Assembly: GCA_040007395.1 (NCBI GenBank)
Contig: JBDTVG010000064.1
Span: forward strand, 1 to 15,890
Length of the DNA stretch: 15,890 nucleotides
Direction of reading: 5' to 3'
Source of the DNA: DATGFK01 sp040007395
GTDB lineage: Bacteria > Chloroflexota > Anaerolineae > Aggregatilineales > UBA2796
A program made the translations under genes and the position numbers. Positions 8,264 to 13,677 of the stretch are shown here, piece after piece (positions within the stretch are counted from its first letter, which is position 1; the number at the start of each line of letters is the position of its first letter). The notes beneath the pieces were generated by a model. It did not search any database. It saw nothing but the letters and a program-made list of their open reading frames with translations, and had not been told where the DNA came from.

Positions 8264-9190
8264 TTAGGCGGAAACTGCCTGCTTACGCTTGTGCAACACC
8301 TCGGCGACCGTGGTTCGGCCTGCTTGAATCCCGGAGGCGCGGAGTGCCACAAGTACCTGATTAACCGATTGCTGTACAAGGTCGGGATTGCTATCGAGGT
8401 AAGCATTAACGCGCTGCTTCACACTATCCCCCTGTCCGTTCGCCTTTTGTTCGCCCTGTCCGCTGCCAGCGGACAGCAACTGGACAGCGGACGGATAGCC
8501 TTTTCCTAAGTATCCCTTGACCTCAGAGGCGGCACGCTGTCGGGCATCTTTTTCCACCATGCCTTGCTGCAAGTAGCGCACAAAGACCGCGCGGTACATC
8601 AGCGTAAACTCGACTTCCTGCCACTTTTGATCTCGGTAATCCTCGCCAGTGCGCTGCTCAAGCACCAATGCCGCCAGTCCTTCGCCTGCTACAAGCGCAC
8701 CGATGGGAATGATAAAGGCCGCCAGCCCTGCCATAATGAGCGCGGCTTGACTGGCGGCAGGCAGATTCCCAAAGCGCTCCACGATGGCGGCGAAAGAGAG
8801 CATGTCAATCTGGGTAACGGTAACGACAGACGTAAACGCGCCTGCACCATTAACCAGCATCGCCGTGAGAAAAAGCAGAACCTCCAATGCCCAAAGTGTC
8901 CAAGGCAGGCGTTCTTGTCTGGCTTTGGCAAACCGCCGCCGAAAGGCTGAGTAGAGTAGACCAAATTCAACGCCAATGGGAGCGATCCACCCCCAACCGG
9001 GTGTCAATTTATCGAAGACGCTGGCGGTATGGGGTGCAGAGAGGCCATACAACACCAGCGCAACCAGAATAATCCAGTAGGGAACACTCTGGGCAATGAC
9101 ATCACGGACTGATTTGCGGGGTGCTTCTTCACGGAGCCAACGCTGCCGCTCTTGGCGGTAGATAGTTTCAACATCAATCATCGCGTTCAT
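8264..9190 (-). CDS. Multi-pass membrane protein with C-terminal HTH-like tail, element-associated
   Basis: A 308-residue protein of unrecognised family. After a charged N-terminus (ETIYRQERQRWLREE) there are about four membrane segments: ~35-53 (YWIILVALVLYGLSA), ~66-83 (WIAPIGVEFGLLYSAF), ~95-118 (LWALEVLLFLTAMLVNGAGA) and ~150-178 (LIMAGLAAFIIPIGALVAGE). A soluble part follows, with a Gly/Gln/Ser-rich hinge (~243-256) and a helical C-terminal module (VKQRVNAYLDSNPDL and later GRTTVAEVLHKRKQ) that looks like a small helix-turn-helix. AGGAGGG seven bases before the ATG makes the start secure. It lies between the HTH gene and the replication-relaxation gene, so it may anchor the element's DNA machinery, or the soluble ATPase, to the membrane; this is inference. 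Confidence 0.8.
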   Translation of the reverse strand: MNAMIDVETIYRQERQRWLREEAPRKSVRDVIAQSVPYWIILVALVLYGLSAPHTASVFDKLTPGWGWIAPIGVEFGLLYSAFRRRFAKARQERLPWTLWALEVLLFLTAMLVNGAGAFTSVVTVTQIDMLSFAAIVERFGNLPAASQAALIMAGLAAFIIPIGALVAGEGLAALVLEQRTGEDYRDQKWQEVEFTLMYRAVFVRYLQQGMVEKDARQRAASEVKGYLGKGYPSAVQLLSAGSGQGEQKANGQGDSVKQRVNAYLDSNPDLVQQSVNQVLVALRASGIQAGRTTVAEVLHKRKQAVSA

Positions 9191-9254
9191 GACAAATCCC
9201 TCCTCTTAGGCATGATCCATCCAAAGGCGGTTGACCATGCTCTACACTCTCAAT

Positions 9255-9512
9255 TTATTGGCTTGTTTGACTTGTGGGGCCGATAATTTGGTAGACCCGC
9301 TTGAAGGATATGCCAAATCGTTCGGCAATTTCCTTTGGGGTCATACCATGTTCGTGTAAGCCACGAATAATGCGGTCTCGCTGTTCATTTGGGGTTATTC
9401 GTTTCTTGAGCGGAGAGATTTGAGATAAGCGCGTCAAAAAGAAAAGTACAGTCTCACGGAGACTACGAAGACGCACGTCCCGTATTCCGCCTCTAAAGCC
9501 CTCTAGGGGCAC
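9255..9512 (-). CDS. Small helix-turn-helix protein overlapping the integrase gene
   Basis: An 85-residue basic protein. The C-terminal half holds a sigma-region-4/resolvase-like helix-turn-helix (MTPKEIAERFGISFKRVYQI), so DNA binding is likely. The GTG start overlaps the last 10 bases of the integrase gene and is preceded by GAGAGGG seven bases upstream, which suggests translational coupling. Its place directly behind a serine integrase makes it a candidate recombination directionality factor or element regulator; this is inference from position only. A similar domain order (GIS..RV.EI) is seen in the small protein at 13099-13350. Confidence 0.72.
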   Translation of the reverse strand: MPLEGFRGGIRDVRLRSLRETVLFFLTRLSQISPLKKRITPNEQRDRIIRGLHEHGMTPKEIAERFGISFKRVYQIIGPTSQTSQ

Positions 9513-11236
9513 CAGAGTACCCTCTCAATCTCACTAGATTCAGAGGGTAGATTTTTATCGTTCTGGAACGTGATTTTGAGTTGCATTAATAGTTCTACCC
9601 AAGGCTTTAGCTTGAAATCTACGATTTGTCTCGCATCCAAGTCATAGACGAGGTATTCGAATAAGCTGCTGGCGAAAGCTCGCCGCATTTCAGCATTGGC
9701 TTGTTGCCAGTTGTGAACAAGATTAGCCACCATTTCCATCGTTAGCTGGAGCGCAAGCTCTGCTTCAGAGTGTTGTGCGATCTGCGTTTGTAGACGGGTA
9801 ATTTCGTGCTCAGCATTGGTTATCGCTGCTTGCCAATCCTCCTCGCTAATTCTGGCCTTGGCAAAAAGCATATCGGCATTTTTGGCACGCTGCCGCCAGT
9901 GAGCGATCTCCGCTTGAATAGTGCTAACTTGTTCTTCAGGACGATTCTGCCTGTTAAACCGTTCCAGCGCCTGAGCGAGTATAGGCAGCGAATCAGGGTT
10001 AACCGTAAGGCTTTCCAGCAGGTAAAGGAAATCGCGCTCGAGTAAGTCGGCCTTGACGGAGCGATTGTGGGCAGGACAGCGCCGCTCGGTATCATGACGG
10101 TATCGCCGTGCTGGCAGATTATTGCCTGTCTTACCCGTTAAATAGCTGCGTGCTGTATTATCCTCTGTCTCTTTTGCAATTTGGTTACAGTGAGCGCAGT
10201 AGACCAATTTGGATAATGGATAGACGGTGGCATCCAAACGAACTGCATAATCAGGGTTTTGCTTGACATTTCGGCTTCGTTTTTTTCGAATATGGCCAAC
10301 GAGTGTGCATAACTCAACCTCAAAGACAGCCCGTTCTGGATGCAGGATAACGGTTTCTGGATTAACATCCCTGGCGCGGCGGTCTTTAGCCTTACCGGGG
10401 ACAATACCGCCTCCATATTCAACCCAATTGGCGGCAATGCGTCGTATATCATCGGACTCAAAGAGCACTGTTTGACTTTCGGAGTTCCGATAACGATATC
10501 CCTCGACATTCAATAGTTCGGCGATCTTGCGGCGGCCATGACGACCCTCAGAGAATAGCACCAGACAGCGATGTGCAGCCTCCGCAAATCCGCGCCAGAG
10601 TGCTTTTTCGTCCGGTGCGGCTTCGCCGTATTTACCCTCTAAAAATATGCCGTCAGGTAAAAGCCATACCCCATCGACTGATCGCAGCAGATAACCTTCT
10701 TTGTCGCGCATCGTACCAAAAGGGATGGGACCAACGATTATCCCTTTACCACGGCGATACTGCACACTATCCTTCTGTTTCTGAGAGGTGTCAGTGGCGT
10801 AGTATTCATCCATCAACGCCATGATCATCGTCGTGATTTTCCCTGATGACCCTGATAAATCCAGATTTCGCCCAGGTGCAGCCAATACGAGACCAACATT
10901 GTGTTGTTCAAGAAAGTCGATCAAACTGCCAATACGCCACCCTTTACGATGCAACCGTGACAGATCGTTTGCAACAACCGCAATAATATCAGCATCACTT
11001 AACCGCTCTTTCAAGGCCAACCAGCCGGGGCGGTTATCCTCTTCAGTACCCGATTTATGGCCTTCAACGTCCTCATACCATTCCGGAGTCCAACCGCGCC
11101 GCTCACATTCGGCTCGAATGTTGGCCCGTTGACGTTCGGGACTGTTGAGATCACTTTCATCGCGTGTGAGTGACAAACGCACATAACAGAGAGCGGTGGA
11201 ACGCTGAACAAAATTGGCAGGTTTCTTCGAGGGCAT
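9503..11236 (-). CDS. Large serine recombinase (site-specific integrase/resolvase)
   Basis: A 577-residue large serine recombinase, the enzyme class that integrates and excises phages and integrative elements through a covalent phosphoserine DNA link. The N-terminal catalytic domain has YVRLS with nucleophile Ser22, the helper motif SPERQR (32-37), RPGW (69-72) and SRLHR, where Arg94 and Arg97 match the resolvase active-site arginines. Next come the recombinase domain (GKGIIVGPIPFGT, GRRKIAELLNVEGYRYRN), a zinc-ribbon with VYCAHCNQ and ERRCPAHN, and a coiled-coil (~430-500, rich in Q/E/A) before the C-terminal tail. Length and order are typical of an intact enzyme. AAAGGAG six bases before the ATG supports the start. 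It leads the leftward gene set and is overlapped by the HTH gene. Confidence 0.95.
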   Translation of the reverse strand: MPSKKPANFVQRSTALCYVRLSLTRDESDLNSPERQRANIRAECERRGWTPEWYEDVEGHKSGTEEDNRPGWLALKERLSDADIIAVVANDLSRLHRKGWRIGSLIDFLEQHNVGLVLAAPGRNLDLSGSSGKITTMIMALMDEYYATDTSQKQKDSVQYRRGKGIIVGPIPFGTMRDKEGYLLRSVDGVWLLPDGIFLEGKYGEAAPDEKALWRGFAEAAHRCLVLFSEGRHGRRKIAELLNVEGYRYRNSESQTVLFESDDIRRIAANWVEYGGGIVPGKAKDRRARDVNPETVILHPERAVFEVELCTLVGHIRKKRSRNVKQNPDYAVRLDATVYPLSKLVYCAHCNQIAKETEDNTARSYLTGKTGNNLPARRYRHDTERRCPAHNRSVKADLLERDFLYLLESLTVNPDSLPILAQALERFNRQNRPEEQVSTIQAEIAHWRQRAKNADMLFAKARISEEDWQAAITNAEHEITRLQTQIAQHSEAELALQLTMEMVANLVHNWQQANAEMRRAFASSLFEYLVYDLDARQIVDFKLKPWVELLMQLKITFQNDKNLPSESSEIERVLWCP

Positions 11237-11242
11237 GACAGA

Positions 11243-11249
11243 CTCCTTT
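11243..11249 (-). promoter_or_regulatory. Ribosome-binding site of the serine integrase
   Basis: The minus strand reads AAAGGAG followed by six bases and the ATG at 11236-11234. It is the strongest Shine-Dalgarno sequence near the integrase and decides its start. Confidence 0.75.
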
Positions 11250-11273
11250 TATTAATACGGTAGCGCGGACGCC

Positions 11274-11304
11274 ACCGACAAGATAGAGTCTGCCGGAGGT
11301 CGGT
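11274..11304. other. Candidate attachment-site dyad upstream of the integrase
   Basis: ACCGAC (11274-11279) and GTCGGT (11299-11304) form a 6-bp dyad around 19 bases, 38 bases upstream of the integrase start. Serine-integrase attachment sites are often short imperfect dyads next to the integrase gene. No second copy was found in the window, so this is only a candidate. Confidence 0.2.
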
Positions 11305-11332
11305 ACGCTAGCTAGAATAGTGCATCGGCTTA

Positions 11333-11365
11333 GAATGCAGAAATGTTGATCGCATTTCTGCATTC
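11333..11365. repeat. Perfect 13-bp inverted repeat between the integrase and the 73-aa gene
   Basis: GAATGCAGAAATG (11333-11345) and CATTTCTGCATTC (11353-11365) are perfect inverted repeats around 7 bases. The hairpin lies 20 bases past the stop of the 73-aa gene and 97 bases before the integrase start. No T-tract follows on either strand, so an operator or recombination site is as likely as a terminator. Confidence 0.85.
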
Positions 11366-11385
11366 GTCATATCCACAGCTTAACC

Positions 11386-11607
11386 TTAGCCTTTGTCATT
11401 GTCAAGTTCATAGGTAGGCCCAGTGTGTTTCTTTGAGTGTATCGCAGCAATCACCTTGATAAAATCTGCTAACTCACGTTGAATTTCTGAGGGGATGGCA
11501 CCCGCTTCAACCGATTGCCTATCCTCATGGGCATATCGAGCTGTAGCATCTGAGGATTCCGGTGACGTTGTTTCTACTGGTGCTACCGCTGATTTTCGTT
11601 TAGCCAT
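11386..11607 (-). CDS. Hypothetical 73-aa hydrophilic protein
   Basis: A short, unrecognised protein: a basic start (MAKRKSAVAPVE), a Ser/Thr/Glu-rich middle without predicted structure, and a C-terminal helix (EIQRELADFIKVIAAIHS). There is no signal peptide or membrane segment. The ATG is 4 bases behind the stop of the decayed Toprim frame at 11612, the spacing of a coupled operon gene. Upstream GGGTGGGAA is a weak, rather distant ribosome-binding site. It may be a small accessory protein of the element. Confidence 0.5.
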   Translation of the reverse strand: MAKRKSAVAPVETTSPESSDATARYAHEDRQSVEAGAIPSEIQRELADFIKVIAAIHSKKHTGPTYELDNDKG

Positions 11608-11611
11608 TGCT

Positions 11612-11918
11612 TTATGTTCCCACCCTTAACACAAACTCTGTAAAATCTTTTCTCCATGGGAGATGGATTACCCTTGCGCGTTTGGTCAGCACTTGTGGAC
11701 GTGCTGGGCCATTCATCCCCGCTTCATCTGCCTCGTAGGTAATAAGGATCGTTTTGCAGTGCTACAGCGACATCCAACGTGGGTTGAGAGTTGCCACCGT
11801 CCACTTCGTCGTTCTCTAGTTGTCCTCTGAACAATGCATCGATTTCTCCCTCCCTGAACAAATCGTCTAATAGAATGAAGGCAAGTCTGCCTTGTAATAA
11901 ATGGTTGAGCGAAAAGGA
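11612..11918 (-). pseudogene. Decayed, frameshifted Toprim (primase-like) gene remnant
   Basis: Two overlapping minus-strand frames together read as one Toprim-type domain. The upstream frame (11918 to 11724) contains LFREGEIDALF, matching the EGE.DAL motif with the catalytic Glu of DnaG-like Toprim domains. The downstream frame (ending at 11612) contains ILITYEADEAG, matching the D.DEAG motif with the first Asp changed to Glu, and then RARVIHLPWRKDFTEFVLR, like the usual LP..KD..E segment. The change of frame falls near an AAAA run at about 11754-11757. There is no good start codon and a stop (11919-11921) lies just upstream, so the gene is both 5'-truncated and frameshifted. It suggests an element that once carried its own replication primase. 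The family assignment rests on motifs alone. Confidence 0.55.
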
Positions 11919-11920
11919 TT

Positions 11921-11949
11921 AGTTCAGCGAAGGTTCAGAGTTAGATCAG
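11921..11949 (-). promoter_or_regulatory. Operator-like triplet of 11-bp direct repeats, leftward
   Basis: The plus strand reads GTTCAG at 11922-11927, GTTCAG at 11933-11938 and GATCAG at 11944-11949, exactly 11 bases apart. On the minus strand these are CTGATC, CTGAAC, CTGAAC pointing toward the Toprim remnant. A 7-bp core with 4-bp spacing is the pattern bound side by side by OmpR/PhoB-type response regulators. It mirrors the triplet at 12183-12211. Confidence 0.6.
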
Positions 11950-11950
11950 G

Positions 11951-12021
11951 CCTCTTATCGACTTTTGCCAACAGTCTTGAGTTCGCTAGGAAGTTGGCAA
12001 AAGCGAGCAGTGATAAAGAGG
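11951..12021. repeat. Long imperfect palindrome in the control region
   Basis: CTTTTGCCAAC (11962-11972) and GTTGGCAAAAG (11993-12003) are perfect 11-bp arms around a 20-base loop. The stem resumes outside as CCTCTTATC (11951-11959) against GATAAAGAGG (12012-12021) with one bulged base. The outer right arm overlaps the AGGAG ribosome-binding site of a tiny reading frame at 12029. Confidence 0.8.
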
Positions 12022-12028
12022 AGAATCA

Positions 12029-12112
12029 ATGCCGCATCAGTTGGCCTTGGCAGCGAAAGCGCTGGGTAAAACACCTTTCATTCTGAAAGCATATTTCGTT
12101 ACCCAGATTTGA
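12029..12112 (+). CDS. Possible 27-aa leader peptide
   Basis: A short frame, MPHQLALAAKALGKTPFIL and eight further residues, starts at an ATG with GAGGAG five bases upstream and ends in TGA at 12110. The ribosome-binding site would be paired in the 11951-12021 palindrome, and the 3' part of the frame overlaps the hairpin at 12062-12106. This resembles a leader peptide or attenuator arrangement, but a frame this short can occur by chance. Confidence 0.25.
   Translation: MPHQLALAAKALGKTPFILKAYFVTQI
12062..12106. repeat. Nested hairpin in the control region
   Basis: Outer arms CTGGGTAA (12062-12069) and TTACCCAG (12099-12106) are perfect. Within the loop is a second perfect stem, CTTTC (12075-12079) and GAAAG (12085-12089). 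It has no T-tract on its plus-strand 3' side. Confidence 0.75.
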
Positions 12113-12182
12113 TATTAATAGATATATTTCTATCCAACGCCAAGTATTCGCTAAGATCTCGACCAGCGATTTTTAGAAATTT

Positions 12183-12211
12183 CTGAACCCAATCTGAACC
12201 GTGGCTGAACC
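12183..12211 (+). promoter_or_regulatory. Operator-like triplet of 11-bp direct repeats, rightward
   Basis: CTGAACC occurs at 12183-12189, 12194-12200 and 12205-12211, three exact 7-bp copies at an 11-bp period. The layout (7-bp core, 4-bp spacer) is that of OmpR/PhoB-class boxes. It lies 32 bases upstream of a good -10 (TACAAT) with no good -35 in between, as expected for an activator-dependent promoter of the 12284 gene. Confidence 0.65.
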
Positions 12212-12243
12212 ATAGCGGTGTGCAAAATTGAGAACTGCCCTTC

Positions 12244-12249
12244 TACAAT
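12244..12249 (+). promoter_or_regulatory. Candidate -10 element for the 12284 gene
   Basis: TACAAT matches the sigma-70 -10 consensus in five of six positions. There is no acceptable -35 hexamer 16-18 bases upstream, which fits activation from the CTGAACC triplet. Transcription would start near 12256, giving a ~28-base leader with GGAG eight bases before the ATG. Confidence 0.4.
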
Positions 12250-12283
12250 ACGCACATCGGCATCAGCATATGGAGAAAGAAAG

Positions 12284-12706
12284 ATGAACCGCACCCCTGT
12301 TTCAAGCCAAGTGCTCGGAGAACTCTACGTTCGACCAGTCCTTGCGGCAGATGACAAACCGTTAGGATGGGCAGTATGTGTGATGATTGAGAATGTCCCT
12401 TCTAGCACAGTCGATAAACAAGCACTTGGGGATTGTCCACAAGCAGAATTCCTCATCCTAAGGCATTGCGCTGATAAAGAGGCGGCCTTCAGTGCCAAGC
12501 AGGCACTTCTAAACTTTCTGCGAGCGGAGAAGCAGATGGTGGCCAAGCTTGCTCATCCCAAAGAATTTTGGGAGTGGAATGCTTCACGGCAGATGGACTC
12601 CGCTGAAATAGTATGGACAGTGCTTGAAGGCGAGGCGTTATCCGCGTTTCGAGCCGATCAATCCTCTCTCCACTGTAAACGGGAAGCGTGGCACCCAGAG
12701 CAGTAA
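12284..12706 (+). CDS. Hypothetical 140-aa protein
   Basis: The product is not recognised. It looks like a compact cytosolic alpha/beta protein: LGWAVCVMIENVP, then ADKEAAFSAKQALLNFLRAE, a helix with a conserved-looking basic patch, then HPKEFWEWNAS and SAEIVWTVLEGEALSAFRA. There is no signal peptide or membrane segment. I chose the ATG at 12284, with GGAG eight bases upstream, over an in-frame GTG at 12218 that would start upstream of the candidate -10 element. The promoter region carries three CTGAACC repeats, so the gene is probably under a dedicated regulator. Confidence 0.65.
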   Translation: MNRTPVSSQVLGELYVRPVLAADDKPLGWAVCVMIENVPSSTVDKQALGDCPQAEFLILRHCADKEAAFSAKQALLNFLRAEKQMVAKLAHPKEFWEWNASRQMDSAEIVWTVLEGEALSAFRADQSSLHCKREAWHPEQ

Positions 12707-13037
12707 CTCACCTTACGCAGCACCTCATCCCACCCTCTCTCCAACTGGAGAGAGGCGCAATACCCTGTTGGAGTGCCGTCCGGTTGCCCCTCTCCGAAAT
12801 CGAAGAGGGGCTGCGCTCCTTCGGAGCGATGGGGTGAGGCAACCGAACTTTGCATAAAGTGAGTCAGTAATATTCGTTAGCACATTGGCTTAAAGGACCT
12901 TATGCCGCTAGCAAGTAATCGTGGTAAGCAGCAGCGAGTGCTCAATGTTCATCAAGCCGTTGCCCTATTCAGGACTAGATGATAGCAGGAATAACGGGGA
13001 GCAGCAGGAACTTACGAAGGGAAGAGGGAATACTAAA
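12707..13037. other. Intergenic region containing the composite palindromic repeat
   Basis: About 330 bases without a convincing gene. The first part holds the palindromic repeat at 12723-12839. The rest (12840-13037) shows no structure that I can support beyond the leader of the small gene(s) at 13038-13350, with GAGGGA eight bases before an ATG at 13038. Confidence 0.5.
12723..12839. repeat. GC-rich composite palindromic repeat (dispersed-repeat-like)
   Basis: The outer ends CCTCATCCC (12723-12731) and GGGGTGAGG (12831-12839) are inverted with one mismatch. Inside are three hairpins: CCTCTCTCC/GGAGAGAGG (12734-12742, 12747-12755, loop AACT), CCCCTCT/AGAGGGG (12787-12793, 12804-12810) and CGCTCC/GGAGCG (12814-12819, 12823-12828, loop TTC). 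Such CCTCACCCC...CCTCTCC blocks resemble dispersed intergenic repeats of some large bacterial genomes. It is non-coding and may also act as a terminator for the 12284 gene. Copy number cannot be judged from one window. Confidence 0.75.
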
Positions 13038-13098
13038 ATGTCGACTACAAAACTCAAACGATCCAGCTACGCTGGAAGTTCGTTAATGCAAAATCCGG

Positions 13099-13350
13099 GT
13101 GCCCCCACGGGGATACGACACCCTAGCCAACCTCACCCTCTCGCAAGCAGCCTCACGTCTCCTCAGCTGGCTCTATGACGGGATTCCCCTGCCAGAAGTG
13201 CTTCAGCCAAATCAGACACAACCGAAAGTAGCACGCAATAAGGAAATACGTAAGCGCTATGCGGCTGGTGAAACTTTGATTTCGATTGGCAATGCGTATG
13301 GTATCTCGAAACAGCGTGTCCATGAAATCGTAACCAGATCACGAGTCTAA
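13099..13350 (+). CDS. Small helix-turn-helix protein, start uncertain, possibly frameshifted
   Basis: The frame encodes an 83-residue protein whose C-terminal half is a clear helix-turn-helix (EIRKRYAAGETLISIGNAYG, ISKQRVHEIVTRSRV), like the small protein encoded at 9255-9512. The N-terminal half (LSQAASRLLSWLYDGIPLP) is an amphipathic helix. The only in-frame start is a GTG at 13099 without a good ribosome-binding site. A well-placed ATG at 13038 (GAGGGA eight bases upstream; MSTTKLKRSSYAGSSLMQNP) opens the neighbouring frame and reads into the GCCCCC run at 13101-13106. A single-base shift there would join the two into one ~103-residue protein, so this is either a short gene or a broken one. 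Confidence 0.55.
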   Translation: MPPRGYDTLANLTLSQAASRLLSWLYDGIPLPEVLQPNQTQPKVARNKEIRKRYAAGETLISIGNAYGISKQRVHEIVTRSRV

Positions 13351-13677
13351 TTCAACGAACCATTCACAATAATTGTGCGGACTATTTACTCCTGCGAGAT
13401 AAATAGTCAGCACGGTCGTATTCTTACCCATATTGCCGTGTACGGAATTTTTGCATACTACGAGGTACTTGCCCCTCTGTATGGACGACCTTGCACGGGC
13501 TGAACTAATTTCGCGACGAGGGGCTATACAAGAAGTTTTGCAATACTGTCTAAAGCAGTTATAGCCAGTCACTTGCCACTGCTTGAATGCAGTATGTGGT
13601 TAGTATCGTATTTTGTGATTCCATTAATTTGATATAGACTGCTACTTAAATCTTTTTATGATTATGCGATACTATTC
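13351..13677. other. Intergenic region upstream of the TIR operon, with two palindromes
   Basis: About 327 bases with no supported gene. CACAAT-A-ATTGTG (13365-13377) is a perfect 13-bp palindrome. GACTATTTA (13380-13388) and TAAATAGTC (13400-13408) are perfect 9-bp arms around 11 bases. Both lie close behind the HTH gene and may be a terminator or operator. A TATGAT (13657-13662) 15 bases before the TIR start is a possible -10 with no clear -35. Confidence 0.45.

Larger units (their letters stand above)
1412..11918 (-). mobile_element. Probable integrative/mobilisable element, leftward gene set
   Basis: All genes from the Toprim remnant to the ATPase point left and form an element-like set: integrase, HTH, membrane protein, replication-relaxation protein and coupling-type ATPase, with a secreted-protein cargo pair between the last two. 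Attachment-site repeats were not found and no relaxase or mating-channel gene is visible, so the limits are provisional and the element may be defective or dependent on another conjugative element. Confidence 0.5.

Noticed and set aside
8458..8474. GTCCGCT/AGCGGAC inverted repeat
   Set aside because: It lies inside the coding region for the Gly/Gln/Ser-rich hinge of the membrane protein and is likely due to repetitive codons.
11878..11893. AAGGCA-AGTC-TGCCTT hairpin
   Set aside because: Short stem inside the Toprim remnant with no adjacent T-tract; expected by chance.
11901..12086. Plus-strand 61-codon open frame in the control region
   Set aside because: It runs through the GTTCAG repeats and the long palindrome, has no ribosome-binding site, and its translation has no protein-like pattern.
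12921..13037. In-frame extension of the small 13038 frame back to 12921
   Set aside because: The ATG at 13038 has a much better ribosome-binding site and the upstream residues look random.
13339..13572. Minus-strand 77-codon frame between the HTH and TIR genes
   Set aside because: Cys-rich, pattern-free translation crossing the 13380-13408 hairpin, with no ribosome-binding site.
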